Under the pieces are notes generated by a model. The model saw only the letters and a list, made by a program, of their open reading frames with translations, did not search any database and was not told where the DNA came from. This document shows, piece by piece, positions 41,069 to 49,561 of a DNA stretch of 64,000 bases; position 1 is the first letter of the stretch; the number at the start of each line of letters is the position of its first letter. Made by a program: the position numbers and the translations under genes. The DNA is taken from the NCBI RefSeq assembly GCF_003385115.1, contig NZ_QUNI01000013.1, positions 62,001 through 126,000 of the forward strand, written 5' to 3'. The stretch comes from Flavobacterium aquicola. Its GTDB lineage: Bacteria; Bacteroidota; Bacteroidia; Flavobacteriales; Flavobacteriaceae.

Positions 41069-42922
41069 ATGACTTTAAGAAAACTACTATTTGCCTTTTT
41101 TGTTTTAATGTGCCAATTGATTTCGGCACAGAATGACTCTGTAAACAAGTTAAAGGAGGTTGTTGTTTCCGATAAAAATTTTAAAAAATACTCCAATTCA
41201 CAGTCGGTTTTAAAGCTCAATGATTCCATTATCAATAAAAATGAAGCTTTACTGACTGATTTGTTAAACTTCAATTCTACACTTTATTTTAAGGAATACG
41301 GACGCGGAATGCTTTCGACGGTTTCTTTTCGAGGAACGACTTCTTCGCAGACTGCTGTAATTTGGAACGGAATCAATATTAATTCACAAATGAATGGGAG
41401 CACTGATTTTAACACAGTTTCAGGTTCTGACTATAATTCAATTAGTGTAAAAGCTGGTGGTGGGAGTATACTTTACGGTAGCGGAGCAATAGGCGGGACG
41501 GTTCATTTGAATAATGATTTTGGGTTTTATAAACGATTTGACACTAATTTAAAACTGGATTATGGCAGTTTTAATACGATTGGAATTAATTATAAAACCA
41601 ATATTTCCAATGAAAAATGGAGTGCCCAAATTGGATTTTCAAAAAACAGTTCGACTAATGATTATAAATACCTGAACAAATACACTTGGAAAGGCGAACA
41701 GCGCTGGAATCAAAATGGTCAATATGATGTGATTACCGTGAGTGCTAATTTGGGGTATAAGCTTAATGATAGAAATATTCTTAAACTATACAGCCAAACG
41801 TCCAACACTGACAGAAATACTTCTTTGGTTACGGAAACGGAGATGAAAAGTAAATACGTTAATGGCTTTAACCGAAATTTATTGGAATATGACGGGAATT
41901 TTGGCAGGTTCAGCACGAATTTAAAAACCGCTTACATTTTTGAAAATTATCAATATTTTGCTGATAATTCAACTAATAACTATACTTACGGAAAAACAGA
42001 AAGCCTGATTGCTAAAGCTGATTTTGGATATGCATTATTTAAATCTACCCAGCTAAACGGAATTTTAGATTACAACAGAACCAATGGTTATGGAACAGGT
42101 TTTGGCAATCACGTACGCGAAATTAGTTCGGCTTCATTATTGGTAAAACAAGACTTTTTTGAGCATTGGAAAAATGAATTTGGTATTCGAAAAGAATTCA
42201 CAAACAATTACGAATCACCTGTTTTGTTCTCTTTAGGATCTTCGTATCAGTTTAGTAAACTATACAATTTGAAATTGAATTTGTCCCGTAATTTCAGGAT
42301 ACCAACTTTTAATGATTTGTATTGGGAACCTGGGGGGAATCCTGATTTAAAACCTGAGAGTTCCTATCAGGCGGAGATTGGAAACGTGTTTACTTTCAAA
42401 AACATTTCGCTTACGCAGACTTTCTATTATATAAAAATTAAAGATTTACTGCAATGGGTTCCTGGTAAAAATGGCATCTGGACTCCGCAAAATCAAGACA
42501 ATGTAAACAGCTATGGAGCTGAAACTTTATTGAGCTGGAAGAAACAATTTGGCAAAAATAGTTTTGGTGTAAATGCTTCCTACGCTCATACAATATCTGA
42601 AGATGACGAATCAGGAAACCAGCTTTTCTTTGTTCCTTTTGATAAAGTAACGGCTTCGGTTTCATATTCCCGAAATAGAATTAGCACTTACTATCAGTTT
42701 ATGTACAATGGTTTTGTTTATACAAGTTCCGATAATAATCCGGACCAAATCATAAACGATTACACGGTTTCCAATCTTGGAATCGACTATGATTTTAAAT
42801 TCTTAGATTCTTTTAAACTGGGCTTTCAGGTTTTGAATGTTTTCAACGAAAACTATGAAAGTCTGGAAAACAGACCTATGCCGGGTCGAAATTTCAATAT
42901 GTATTTAACCTTAAAATTTTAA
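41069..42922 (+). CDS. btuB: TonB-dependent receptor, BtuB-like
   Basis: An outer-membrane importer of 617 residues. The signal peptide is residues 1-20 (ISAQ/N). The plug domain (about 30-150) includes VSFRGTTSSQTAVIWNGI and ILYGSGAIGGTVHL. A 22-strand barrel follows and ends in LTLKF with a terminal Phe. The cobalamin riboswitch directly upstream makes B12 or a corrinoid the substrate. It is followed after 4 bp by a BtuG-like propeller gene, which likely forms the surface lid of the complex. Confidence 0.92.
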   Translation: MTLRKLLFAFFVLMCQLISAQNDSVNKLKEVVVSDKNFKKYSNSQSVLKLNDSIINKNEALLTDLLNFNSTLYFKEYGRGMLSTVSFRGTTSSQTAVIWNGININSQMNGSTDFNTVSGSDYNSISVKAGGGSILYGSGAIGGTVHLNNDFGFYKRFDTNLKLDYGSFNTIGINYKTNISNEKWSAQIGFSKNSSTNDYKYLNKYTWKGEQRWNQNGQYDVITVSANLGYKLNDRNILKLYSQTSNTDRNTSLVTETEMKSKYVNGFNRNLLEYDGNFGRFSTNLKTAYIFENYQYFADNSTNNYTYGKTESLIAKADFGYALFKSTQLNGILDYNRTNGYGTGFGNHVREISSASLLVKQDFFEHWKNEFGIRKEFTNNYESPVLFSLGSSYQFSKLYNLKLNLSRNFRIPTFNDLYWEPGGNPDLKPESSYQAEIGNVFTFKNISLTQTFYYIKIKDLLQWVPGKNGIWTPQNQDNVNSYGAETLLSWKKQFGKNSFGVNASYAHTISEDDESGNQLFFVPFDKVTASVSYSRNRISTYYQFMYNGFVYTSSDNNPDQIINDYTVSNLGIDYDFKFLDSFKLGFQVLNVFNENYESLENRPMPGRNFNMYLTLKF

Positions 42923-42926
42923 TATT

Positions 42927-44006
42927 ATGAAGATTAGTAAATTACTTTTAATAGCGTTTGGTATCTCCTTGTTTGCCTCGTGTTCAAATGACGATGATAA
43001 TGATAATAACAACAACAACAACGATCCAAAAGGGAATTATGAAAATGGATTTTTTATTCTAAATGAAGGAAGTGACACATCTGGAAAAGGGACTGTATCT
43101 TTTTCGAGCAATGATTTCAGTTTTTTTGCAAAGGATGCTTATACTGCGGCAAATGCGGGCGACTTGTTAGGAAAGTTTGTTCAAAATATCTTTTTTGACG
43201 GAGATAAAGCTTACATCATCGCTGGAGGAGCAGATGTTATAAATGTTGTTAATAGATATACATTTAAATTAATAGCAAAAATTGATACAGGACTAGTGAA
43301 TCCAAGATATGGTGTGGTAAAAGATGGTAAAGCATATGTAACCAATGCCAATACTTATGCTGAATGGGGTGGTGCATGGGATGCTGATGGTAATACAGAT
43401 GATTATGTTGCTGTTATTGATTTGGCAACTAATAAATTTGAATCTAAAATTAATGTAAACACAACAGCCAACAGAATTATAGAAAAAAATGGTAAATTAT
43501 ACATTACTGACCCTAATAGTACTGACAAATTATCGGTTGTAAATATTGCTACAAAAACAGTTGAAACACCAATAATAATTGGATCTAGTGCAGATACAAT
43601 GGAAGAAAAAGATGGGGTTTTATATATTTTGAGAGGTCCTTTTGGCAGCAGAAGCGAAATAGTGAAAGTGAAATTATCAGATAAAACAACTTCTACAATT
43701 GCATTTCCTGAAGCTTTAGACGGTGCTGGACATATGGATATTTACAAAGATAAAATTTATTACACTGTTTCAAATTCGGTTTACGGGATAACTACAACTG
43801 CTACCGAAGCTTCGACTACACCAATTGTAACAGCCACTTCAGTTGCTAATTTATATGGATTTGCAGTTAATAATGATCGTATATACTTGTCTGATAGTGG
43901 AGATTACAAATCTGACAGTAAGGCTTATATTTATAATTTAACTGGAACTTTACAAAAGGAATTAACTGTTGGTATAGGTCCAAATGGATTTTATTTTAAT
44001 GATTAA
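42927..44006 (+). CDS. BtuG-like surface beta-propeller lipoprotein (DUF5074/YncE type)
   Basis: A 359-residue lipoprotein: lipobox FASC gives Cys19, then an acidic SNDDDNDNNNN tract typical of surface-export signals in Bacteroidota. The rest is a seven-bladed YncE-like propeller with repeated blades (for example YVAVIDLATNKFESKINV and KLSVVNIATKTVETPIII). Bacteroides BtuG has this fold, position and role: it binds B12 very tightly on top of BtuB. The receptor gene ends 4 bp upstream and the riboswitch controls both. A bidirectional terminator follows. Confidence 0.85.
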   Translation: MKISKLLLIAFGISLFASCSNDDDNDNNNNNNDPKGNYENGFFILNEGSDTSGKGTVSFSSNDFSFFAKDAYTAANAGDLLGKFVQNIFFDGDKAYIIAGGADVINVVNRYTFKLIAKIDTGLVNPRYGVVKDGKAYVTNANTYAEWGGAWDADGNTDDYVAVIDLATNKFESKINVNTTANRIIEKNGKLYITDPNSTDKLSVVNIATKTVETPIIIGSSADTMEEKDGVLYILRGPFGSRSEIVKVKLSDKTTSTIAFPEALDGAGHMDIYKDKIYYTVSNSVYGITTTATEASTTPIVTATSVANLYGFAVNNDRIYLSDSGDYKSDSKAYIYNLTGTLQKELTVGIGPNGFYFND

Positions 44007-44128
44007 TACAAACATTTAAAACCATTATTGTGTTTTAATGTTTTTAGTCTAATGTGGTGTATTTAATAGTTGTGGTATTCTGTTAAATAATTTAAACCAT
44101 GTTATAAGTTGTTTTTGGGAAAAAAAGA

Positions 44129-44154
44129 GGCTTTCAGTAATGAAAGCCTTTTTT
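44129..44154. terminator. Bidirectional terminator between convergent genes
   Basis: Stem GGCTTTCA/TGAAAGCC with loop GTAA, flanked by an A-run on the left and six T on the right. Confidence 0.85.
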
Positions 44155-44217
44155 GGTTGCAGATGTTTTTTTTAATTTTTTATATAATCATCTGGATGAG
44201 ATTACAAATTAAATTGT

Positions 44218-45729
44218 TTATTCCAAAGCTTTCAGAAGTCCTACTGGTACTTCCTCAATATACATTTGATTTTGTCCAATAATTGATTTTGAATCGCCCA
44301 AATAATTAAATTGAAGTAAAGGAATATTTTCTTTCTTTTTTGTAGTAGTTCCTGCAGGTCTTCCAGTGATTTTAGCAAAAGCCAAATCTAATAAAGGATC
44401 ATTAGATATTAGTGTTTCGTTGTTATTAATCATTTTGGTCTCGTAGCTTCCCAGTTCACCCAAATTAGCTAGATTTTCTTTTAATGAATAAGTAGGAATC
44501 AGTCCATTAAAATAGTCGCCAGAATCATTTGCATTAACAATTTTTAAAACAATAGGCTGCATCGCGTAACGATGATTTGGATTTCTGTTTTCTTTCCCAA
44601 AAGTAGGGGAGTCATAGATTGTTATGGAACCTACATTTTTTCCAGTTGTAATATCACCAATTTGGACTACATTAATATATGGTTTTAATCCATTGATAAT
44701 CAATTCACTTGCTGAAGCTGTACTTTGTGTCGTCAAAATATACACTTTGTCAAGATTCAGGCTGTTTATTGGTGCTGATCCTATTTTATCAACAAATAAG
44801 TTTTTTAATGCATCTGGATCTTCTGACTCAAAATAAGCATTAATTTTGCCGTTCCATCTCTCTTTGGAAAATACTTTGCCAGTAGTAGATTCGCCTGTAA
44901 TCATACTTGCCAATCGAGTGGCAGACAGAATTGAACCACCAGAATTATATCTTAAATCTAAAACTAAATCAGTAACACCTTTTAGTGAAGCAAAAGCATC
45001 GTTTAGCTGAGTGTCATAATTTGGATAAAAACCATTGTACATTAAATAACCTATTTTATGACCATCAGTTTCTATGATTTTATTAATTAAAATAGGATTT
45101 TCATTGAGAACTGTTTTTGTAAGAGTTACTGATTTTCCATTTGGTGTAATTTTTCCATTGTCATAATCTGCTAAATTTAGAGTGTAAGTATTGGAGCTTA
45201 ATAAATTCTTGTAATTATTTTCTCTTGTAACTCTGTTGTTAAAAAGCTGAATCCCATTAATGGCATAAAAGATAAGTCCACGTTTAATGCCTTTAGTAGA
45301 AGCGTCAGAATTGGGTATTATATAACGTACAAAACCAAATATATCATTTGAATTTGGAGATTTATAGGAAAGACCAAAATCCATACCATTATTTTTAGTG
45401 GTTCCTTGAAGCTGACCTTCTAATTCTAGATAATCGCTTACAATCCAGCTGAATCTATCAATTTTTGAATCGACTCTCAGGGCATCAAATAAATCTTCGG
45501 GTTTAGCATATCCTTTCAAAAAATTATTTAAAGCAGTTTGATAAGCAAAACGTTTATCAGCTAAATTTGGTACATCAGCCTGCCATAAATAATATAAATT
45601 AAGACCTTTCCATATAAAATCATTAACTTCTAGATCGGCTGGAGGTGGGACATCGTCCATATCTTCACAACTTTGAAAAGTAAAAAAAGCAATGAATAAT
45701 AATAAAGTAACTTTGAAAGATGTCTTCAT
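44218..45729 (-). CDS. S41-family (CtpA-like) serine peptidase lipoprotein
   Basis: A 503-residue envelope lipoprotein (lipobox FQSC, Cys20). A PDZ-like part lies at residues 120-210. The S41 core follows with DLRYNSGGS and the nucleophile Ser in TTQSTASASELI; the catalytic Lys is expected in DITTGKNVGS. It resembles the carboxyl-terminal processing peptidases widespread in Bacteroidota. It is monocistronic and convergent with the BtuG-like gene. The substrate is unknown. Confidence 0.88.
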   Translation of the reverse strand: MKTSFKVTLLLFIAFFTFQSCEDMDDVPPPADLEVNDFIWKGLNLYYLWQADVPNLADKRFAYQTALNNFLKGYAKPEDLFDALRVDSKIDRFSWIVSDYLELEGQLQGTTKNNGMDFGLSYKSPNSNDIFGFVRYIIPNSDASTKGIKRGLIFYAINGIQLFNNRVTRENNYKNLLSSNTYTLNLADYDNGKITPNGKSVTLTKTVLNENPILINKIIETDGHKIGYLMYNGFYPNYDTQLNDAFASLKGVTDLVLDLRYNSGGSILSATRLASMITGESTTGKVFSKERWNGKINAYFESEDPDALKNLFVDKIGSAPINSLNLDKVYILTTQSTASASELIINGLKPYINVVQIGDITTGKNVGSITIYDSPTFGKENRNPNHRYAMQPIVLKIVNANDSGDYFNGLIPTYSLKENLANLGELGSYETKMINNNETLISNDPLLDLAFAKITGRPAGTTTKKKENIPLLQFNYLGDSKSIIGQNQMYIEEVPVGLLKALE

Positions 45730-45851
45730 ATAGTTTTTGTTGTAGATCTACAACGTAAAAGTACTAACTTTAGTTTAATTTAATTTTTTTTGTAACAAAA
45801 ATTATAGTGCCTCGTCTTGATTATATAACCAAGATTAATAAAACCCTATTT

Positions 45852-46361
45852 ATGAACCAAAAAGAGTTTGTGCTTTTAATCAATCCGTTCAAAGACAAGC
45901 TGTTTCGGCTGGCTAAACGATTGCTTGTAAGCACAGAGGAAGCAGAAGATGCTACTCAGGAAATTTTGGTAAAATTATGGAGCAAAAATGAAAATTTAGA
46001 AACATATAATAGTGTCGAAGCGATGGCGATGACCATGACCAAAAATTATTGTTTAGATCAGCTGAAATCAAAAAGAGCGAGTAATCTTAAAATTGTAGAT
46101 AATAATTTTACTGATAAAGAGCCAAGTTTATACAAACAAGTTGAAGATACCGATAGTTTAAATTGGGTTGAAAAAATCATTAATCAATTACCGGAACAGC
46201 AGCGGTTAATTATTCAGTTAAGAGATATTGAACAGTGCGAATTTTCAGAAATAGCAAAAATAACAGAGATGAACGAAACTGCCGTACGGGTGGCACTTTC
46301 TAGGGCAAGGAAAACAATTAGAGAATACATGTTAAAAACACACAGTTATGGAATACAATAA
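45852..46361 (+). CDS. ECF-type RNA polymerase sigma factor
   Basis: A 169-residue sigma-70 family protein with region 2 (DKLFRLAKRLLVSTEEAEDATQEILVKLW) and region 4 (LPEQQRLIIQLRDIEQCEFSEIAKI). The ATG at 45852 (MNQKEF) gives the normal N-terminus; a longer in-frame opening at 45807 has no family support. The following gene overlaps by 14 bp and should encode its membrane regulator. Two DUF4252 genes complete the operon. Confidence 0.9.
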   Translation: MNQKEFVLLINPFKDKLFRLAKRLLVSTEEAEDATQEILVKLWSKNENLETYNSVEAMAMTMTKNYCLDQLKSKRASNLKIVDNNFTDKEPSLYKQVEDTDSLNWVEKIINQLPEQQRLIIQLRDIEQCEFSEIAKITEMNETAVRVALSRARKTIREYMLKTHSYGIQ

Positions 46362-46797
46362 AATGGAGGCGCTTTTAGAAAAATACTTTGAAGGAGAAAC
46401 AAGTATTGCCGAAGAGAATGAGTTGAAAAACTATTTTTCGTCACTGAATGTTGCACCGCATTTAGAACAATACAAACCTTTATTTGGTTTTTTTGCAGAT
46501 GCTCAAAAAGAAAAATTTGAAAAAGATGTACCGTTTATCCAAAAAAAGCAAAAAGCAGCTTGGTTATCAATAGCAGCATCGATAGTAGTTTTGATTGGAA
46601 TAGGAACTTATGCATTTTTTGATATGAATAAAGAAAATGAAAATAAAAAATTAGGCACCTATGATGATCCTAAAGAAGCTTTGCAGGCAACTCAAAAGGC
46701 ATTGGCTTTGCTGTCCAATAACGTAAATATTGGTGTTGAAGGGGTTCAATATATTTATGTTTATGAAGTAACTAAAGAAAAAGTATTTGTTCAATAA
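46348..46797 (+). CDS. Single-pass membrane protein, probable anti-sigma factor
   Basis: A 149-residue protein: a cytoplasmic helical part (MEALLEKYFEGETSIAEENEL, a common anti-sigma opening in Bacteroidota), a membrane helix at about residues 70-90, and a short periplasmic tail. It overlaps the sigma gene by 14 bp, which supports pairing. There is no recognisable zinc-binding motif. The anti-sigma role is inferred from layout and position. Confidence 0.72.
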   Translation: MEYNKMEALLEKYFEGETSIAEENELKNYFSSLNVAPHLEQYKPLFGFFADAQKEKFEKDVPFIQKKQKAAWLSIAASIVVLIGIGTYAFFDMNKENENKKLGTYDDPKEALQATQKALALLSNNVNIGVEGVQYIYVYEVTKEKVFVQ

Positions 46798-46877
46798 AAA
46801 TAAAGCGAGAGTGATTCTAGAGCACTCAAGCCCAATTGCAGAATTTAAATTTAAAAATAATCATTAAATCAAATAAA

Positions 46878-47405
46878 ATGAAAAAGTTAATAATCACATT
46901 AGTCTTAGTATTAGTATCAAGTCCGTTTTTTGCGCAATCAGCGTTCGATAAGTTTGACGGACAGGAAGAAGTAACATCAATTGTCGTAAATAAAAAGATG
47001 TTCGAATTGATGAGTAAAGTAAAAGTTGATACTTCTGATAAAGAAGCACAGCAGTACATGAACCTGATTAAAAAGTTGGATAATTTAAAGGTGTTTACAA
47101 CTCAAAATTCCAAAGTGGAAGGGGAAATGAAATTAGCAGCTGATAAATATATAAAAACTGCTGGTCTGGAAGAATTGATGCGTATAAATGATAAGGGCAA
47201 AAATGTCAAAATCATGGTTAAATCTGGCGCCAAAGATACTCAGATAAAAGAGCTGCTTATGTACATAGAAGGAGGTAAAGGGGAGGAGACAGTATTGATG
47301 TCACTGACTGGTGATTTTGATCTGAATGAGATATCAGTTTTGACTGATAAAATGAAAATTCCTGGAGGAGACGATCTGAAAAAAGCAACCAAAGGCAAAA
47401 AGTAA
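46878..47405 (+). CDS. DUF4252 exported protein
   Basis: A 175-residue protein with a clear signal peptide (residues 1-20, FFAQ/S) starting at the ATG at 46878. The mature part matches DUF4252 (FDKFDGQEEVTSIVVNKKMFELM … LMSLTGDFDLNEISVLTDKM). This family travels with ECF sigma and anti-sigma genes in Bacteroidota. The next gene is a lipoprotein relative starting 1 bp after its stop. Function unknown. Confidence 0.87.
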   Translation: MKKLIITLVLVLVSSPFFAQSAFDKFDGQEEVTSIVVNKKMFELMSKVKVDTSDKEAQQYMNLIKKLDNLKVFTTQNSKVEGEMKLAADKYIKTAGLEELMRINDKGKNVKIMVKSGAKDTQIKELLMYIEGGKGEETVLMSLTGDFDLNEISVLTDKMKIPGGDDLKKATKGKK

Positions 47406-47406
47406 G

Positions 47407-47946
47407 ATGAAACTTGTATTATTTATAATTGCATTATTGAGCAGTCTGCTTTTTGGCAGCTGTAATTCTGAACCGTCTCTGCAGAAATACTTTGTAGAAA
47501 ATACCGAGAACAAAAATTTCATTGCCTTAGATATTTCATCAAATATTTTGGATGTTGATAAAGCCAAATTAACTACAGCTCAAAGTGAAGCTTTGCAGTC
47601 TTTTGATAAAATTAATGTTTTGGCTTTTAAATTAGACGATAAGAATAAATCACAATTCGAGGCGGAACGTGCCAAAGTGAATCTGATTTTAAAAGACCCA
47701 AAATACCAGCAGCTGATGAAGTTTAGTTCAGGGAAACAAGGAGCTTCGGTTACCTACGTAGGATCCGATGATCATATAAATGAATTTGTGTTTTTTGCCA
47801 ATAAAAATGATGCTGGTTTCGCGGTTGTTAGAGTTTTAGGAAAAGATATGAATCCGACGCATATTATGAATATGATTTCGGTTTTGAAAGAATCTAAAAT
47901 TGATTTGGAACAATTAAAACCATTGCAGGAATTAATTAAGAAATAG
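47407..47946 (+). CDS. DUF4252 lipoprotein
   Basis: A 179-residue relative of the preceding protein but with a lipobox (FGSC, Cys18), so it is membrane-anchored where the first copy is soluble. Conserved parts are LQKYFVENTENKNFIALDIS and a C-terminal helix (LIKK). It starts 1 bp after the preceding stop and is the last gene of the ECF operon, with a convergent terminator following. The soluble/anchored pair may work together. Confidence 0.85.
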   Translation: MKLVLFIIALLSSLLFGSCNSEPSLQKYFVENTENKNFIALDISSNILDVDKAKLTTAQSEALQSFDKINVLAFKLDDKNKSQFEAERAKVNLILKDPKYQQLMKFSSGKQGASVTYVGSDDHINEFVFFANKNDAGFAVVRVLGKDMNPTHIMNMISVLKESKIDLEQLKPLQELIKK

Positions 47947-47993
47947 GTTTTATAACGATCATCAATAATCAGAAAACGAATTCAAGTTAAAAG

Positions 47994-48027
47994 AGCGTTT
48001 CGAAAGTCTTTTCGGAACGCTTTTTTT
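47994..48027. terminator. Terminator of the ECF/DUF4252 operon
   Basis: Stem AGCGTTTCGAAA/TTTCGGAACGCT, 12 bp with one G-U pair and a 4-nt loop, then seven T. Confidence 0.82.
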
Positions 48028-48652
48028 ATGCCTTAGAAAATACCGCCCAATCCTCTGGAGTATTTAAATTTTTTACGATTGAAGAATCGGTTACGGTAAT
48101 TGTTGTTATTCCTGAAGGATTTGTTTTTTTTATTTCTAAATCCAATCGGCTGTTTTTATCAGCTGGATCTAGTCGAAGCAATGGATTCCAAAAATCGGGA
48201 TGCAGTTTTATGGGATGCCCATTTTTGCCTTCAAAATTTGGAAGTACAATTTGGCTTTGAGTTTCGATGATTGTCTGTAACTCGGCAGTGTTCAATATTG
48301 GAACGTCAATAGGATTTGTCAATACCGATTTATTTCGAGGTATTTGCTGTAAGACCGTTTGGAGGGTAGAGAAAGAACCCATTTCTGGATTACTGTTAAT
48401 GATTACTCGAATCCGAATTTTGTTGTAAATAACAAATTCTGATTGTGCCTGTTTTAACAAAGGTATTTTGTCTATGTATTCCTTAGAGTGATGCCCTAGC
48501 CCAATATAAATTTCGGTTATTGCTGCGTCCGAAATTCTCTTAATTTGTTCCAAAATCCAATAGCTGTTTTGGTATTGGAGCAATCCTTTTGCAATTCCCA
48601 TTCTTTCAGATTTTCCGCCTGCCAGTAATATGAATATGGTGTCATTTTTCAT
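48026..48652 (-). CDS. MocA-like nucleotidyltransferase
   Basis: A 208-residue NTP-transferase fold related to MocA/MobA, which adds CMP or GMP to molybdopterin. The nucleotide-binding start is LLAGGKSERMGIAKGLLQY; NPIDVPIL holds metal-binding acid residues, and NGHPIKLHPDFW follows. It overlaps the XdhC-like gene by 11 bp and lies downstream of a molybdenum hydroxylase. It probably prepares the cytosine-dinucleotide form of the cofactor, an inference from context. Confidence 0.85.
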   Translation of the reverse strand: MKNDTIFILLAGGKSERMGIAKGLLQYQNSYWILEQIKRISDAAITEIYIGLGHHSKEYIDKIPLLKQAQSEFVIYNKIRIRVIINSNPEMGSFSTLQTVLQQIPRNKSVLTNPIDVPILNTAELQTIIETQSQIVLPNFEGKNGHPIKLHPDFWNPLLRLDPADKNSRLDLEIKKTNPSGITTITVTDSSIVKNLNTPEDWAVFSKA

Positions 48653-49403
48653 AATAGGCTTTCAGTAATTCGGAGGCGATGCTTATGGCAATTTCTTTTG
48701 GTGAATTACCGCCTAAATCCAATCCAATGGGGCAGTGGACAGGTGAGATTCCTGCTTTAAAATTCAATTCATTTATCAGCATATTATTGAATTTGTTTTT
48801 CTTGGTCTTACTGCCTATCAGTCCAATATATTTTGTCTGCTCGTGCAGTGCCAAAGCGGTAATTTCAAAATCAAGTTTGTGATCGTGAGTCAGTATAACG
48901 ACATAGCAGTTTGGTCCCCAGTTTACAGTTTGTTTATAAAGATCAAAAGGAGTATCACTATAATTAACTGCCGAGTCAATTTCGATAGTTTCTTTCCAGT
49001 TTTCTCGGGTATCAAGAAGTGTAATTGAAAAAGGAGTGTCTTTTAAAACCTGACAGATAGCTGTGCCAATATGTCCAGCTCCAAAAATGTATAATTCTTG
49101 GGATTGATTCATGGGTTCGATAATTAATTCTACTTTTCCGCCACAGCATTGTTCAAATTCAGGTCCTAGCGTATAAGAACATTCTAAGATTTTATTTTCC
49201 CGAATAGATCGAACTGCTTCATCGATTACTTGAAATTCTAATTTTCCGCCTCCAATAGTTCCAAAAAAATCTTTTTGCGGTGTTACAATCATTCTGGAAC
49301 CTATTCTGCATGGGGCTGAGCCTAAAATTTTGGTAACAGTAACTAGGGCAACAGGTTTCTTTTTATTTTTAAATTCCTGTAATAGCTCAATCCAGTTGTT
49401 CAT
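48642..49403 (-). CDS. XdhC/CoxI-family molybdenum hydroxylase maturation factor
   Basis: A 253-residue chaperone that sulfurates or inserts the molybdenum cofactor into hydroxylases. An N-terminal XdhC/CoxI domain (GSAPCRIGSRMIV, TIGGGKLEFQV, QCCGGKVEL) is followed by an XdhC_C Rossmann domain (LYIFGAGHIGTAICQVL, LIGSKTKK). It lies between the hydroxylase genes and the MocA-like gene, overlapping the latter. A palindromic element (copy E) separates it from the hydroxylase subunits. Confidence 0.92.
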   Translation of the reverse strand: MNNWIELLQEFKNKKKPVALVTVTKILGSAPCRIGSRMIVTPQKDFFGTIGGGKLEFQVIDEAVRSIRENKILECSYTLGPEFEQCCGGKVELIIEPMNQSQELYIFGAGHIGTAICQVLKDTPFSITLLDTRENWKETIEIDSAVNYSDTPFDLYKQTVNWGPNCYVVILTHDHKLDFEITALALHEQTKYIGLIGSKTKKNKFNNMLINELNFKAGISPVHCPIGLDLGGNSPKEIAISIASELLKAYYEK

Positions 49404-49466
49404 TAAAATAAATATTCGTTTTAATTTTTTTGTGTTTGCATCAAATTTTGTTCCGTGCTGTTATCT

Positions 49467-49551
49467 GCGTTAGGGATGGTAGTGGCATCCTTTATTGCCG
49501 GGGTTCGGCAATAAAGATATAACGGACAGCCCGGCCCTTGTGGTAACGCCC
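49467..49551 (+). repeat. Dispersed palindromic element, copy E
   Basis: 85 bp with ends GCGTTAGGG and GGTAACGCCC. Hairpin CTTTATTGCCG (49490-49500), loop GGGTT, CGGCAATAAAG (49506-49516). It is the same long subtype as copy C in the opposite orientation. Confidence 0.75.
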
Positions 49552-49561
49552 AGAAAATAAT

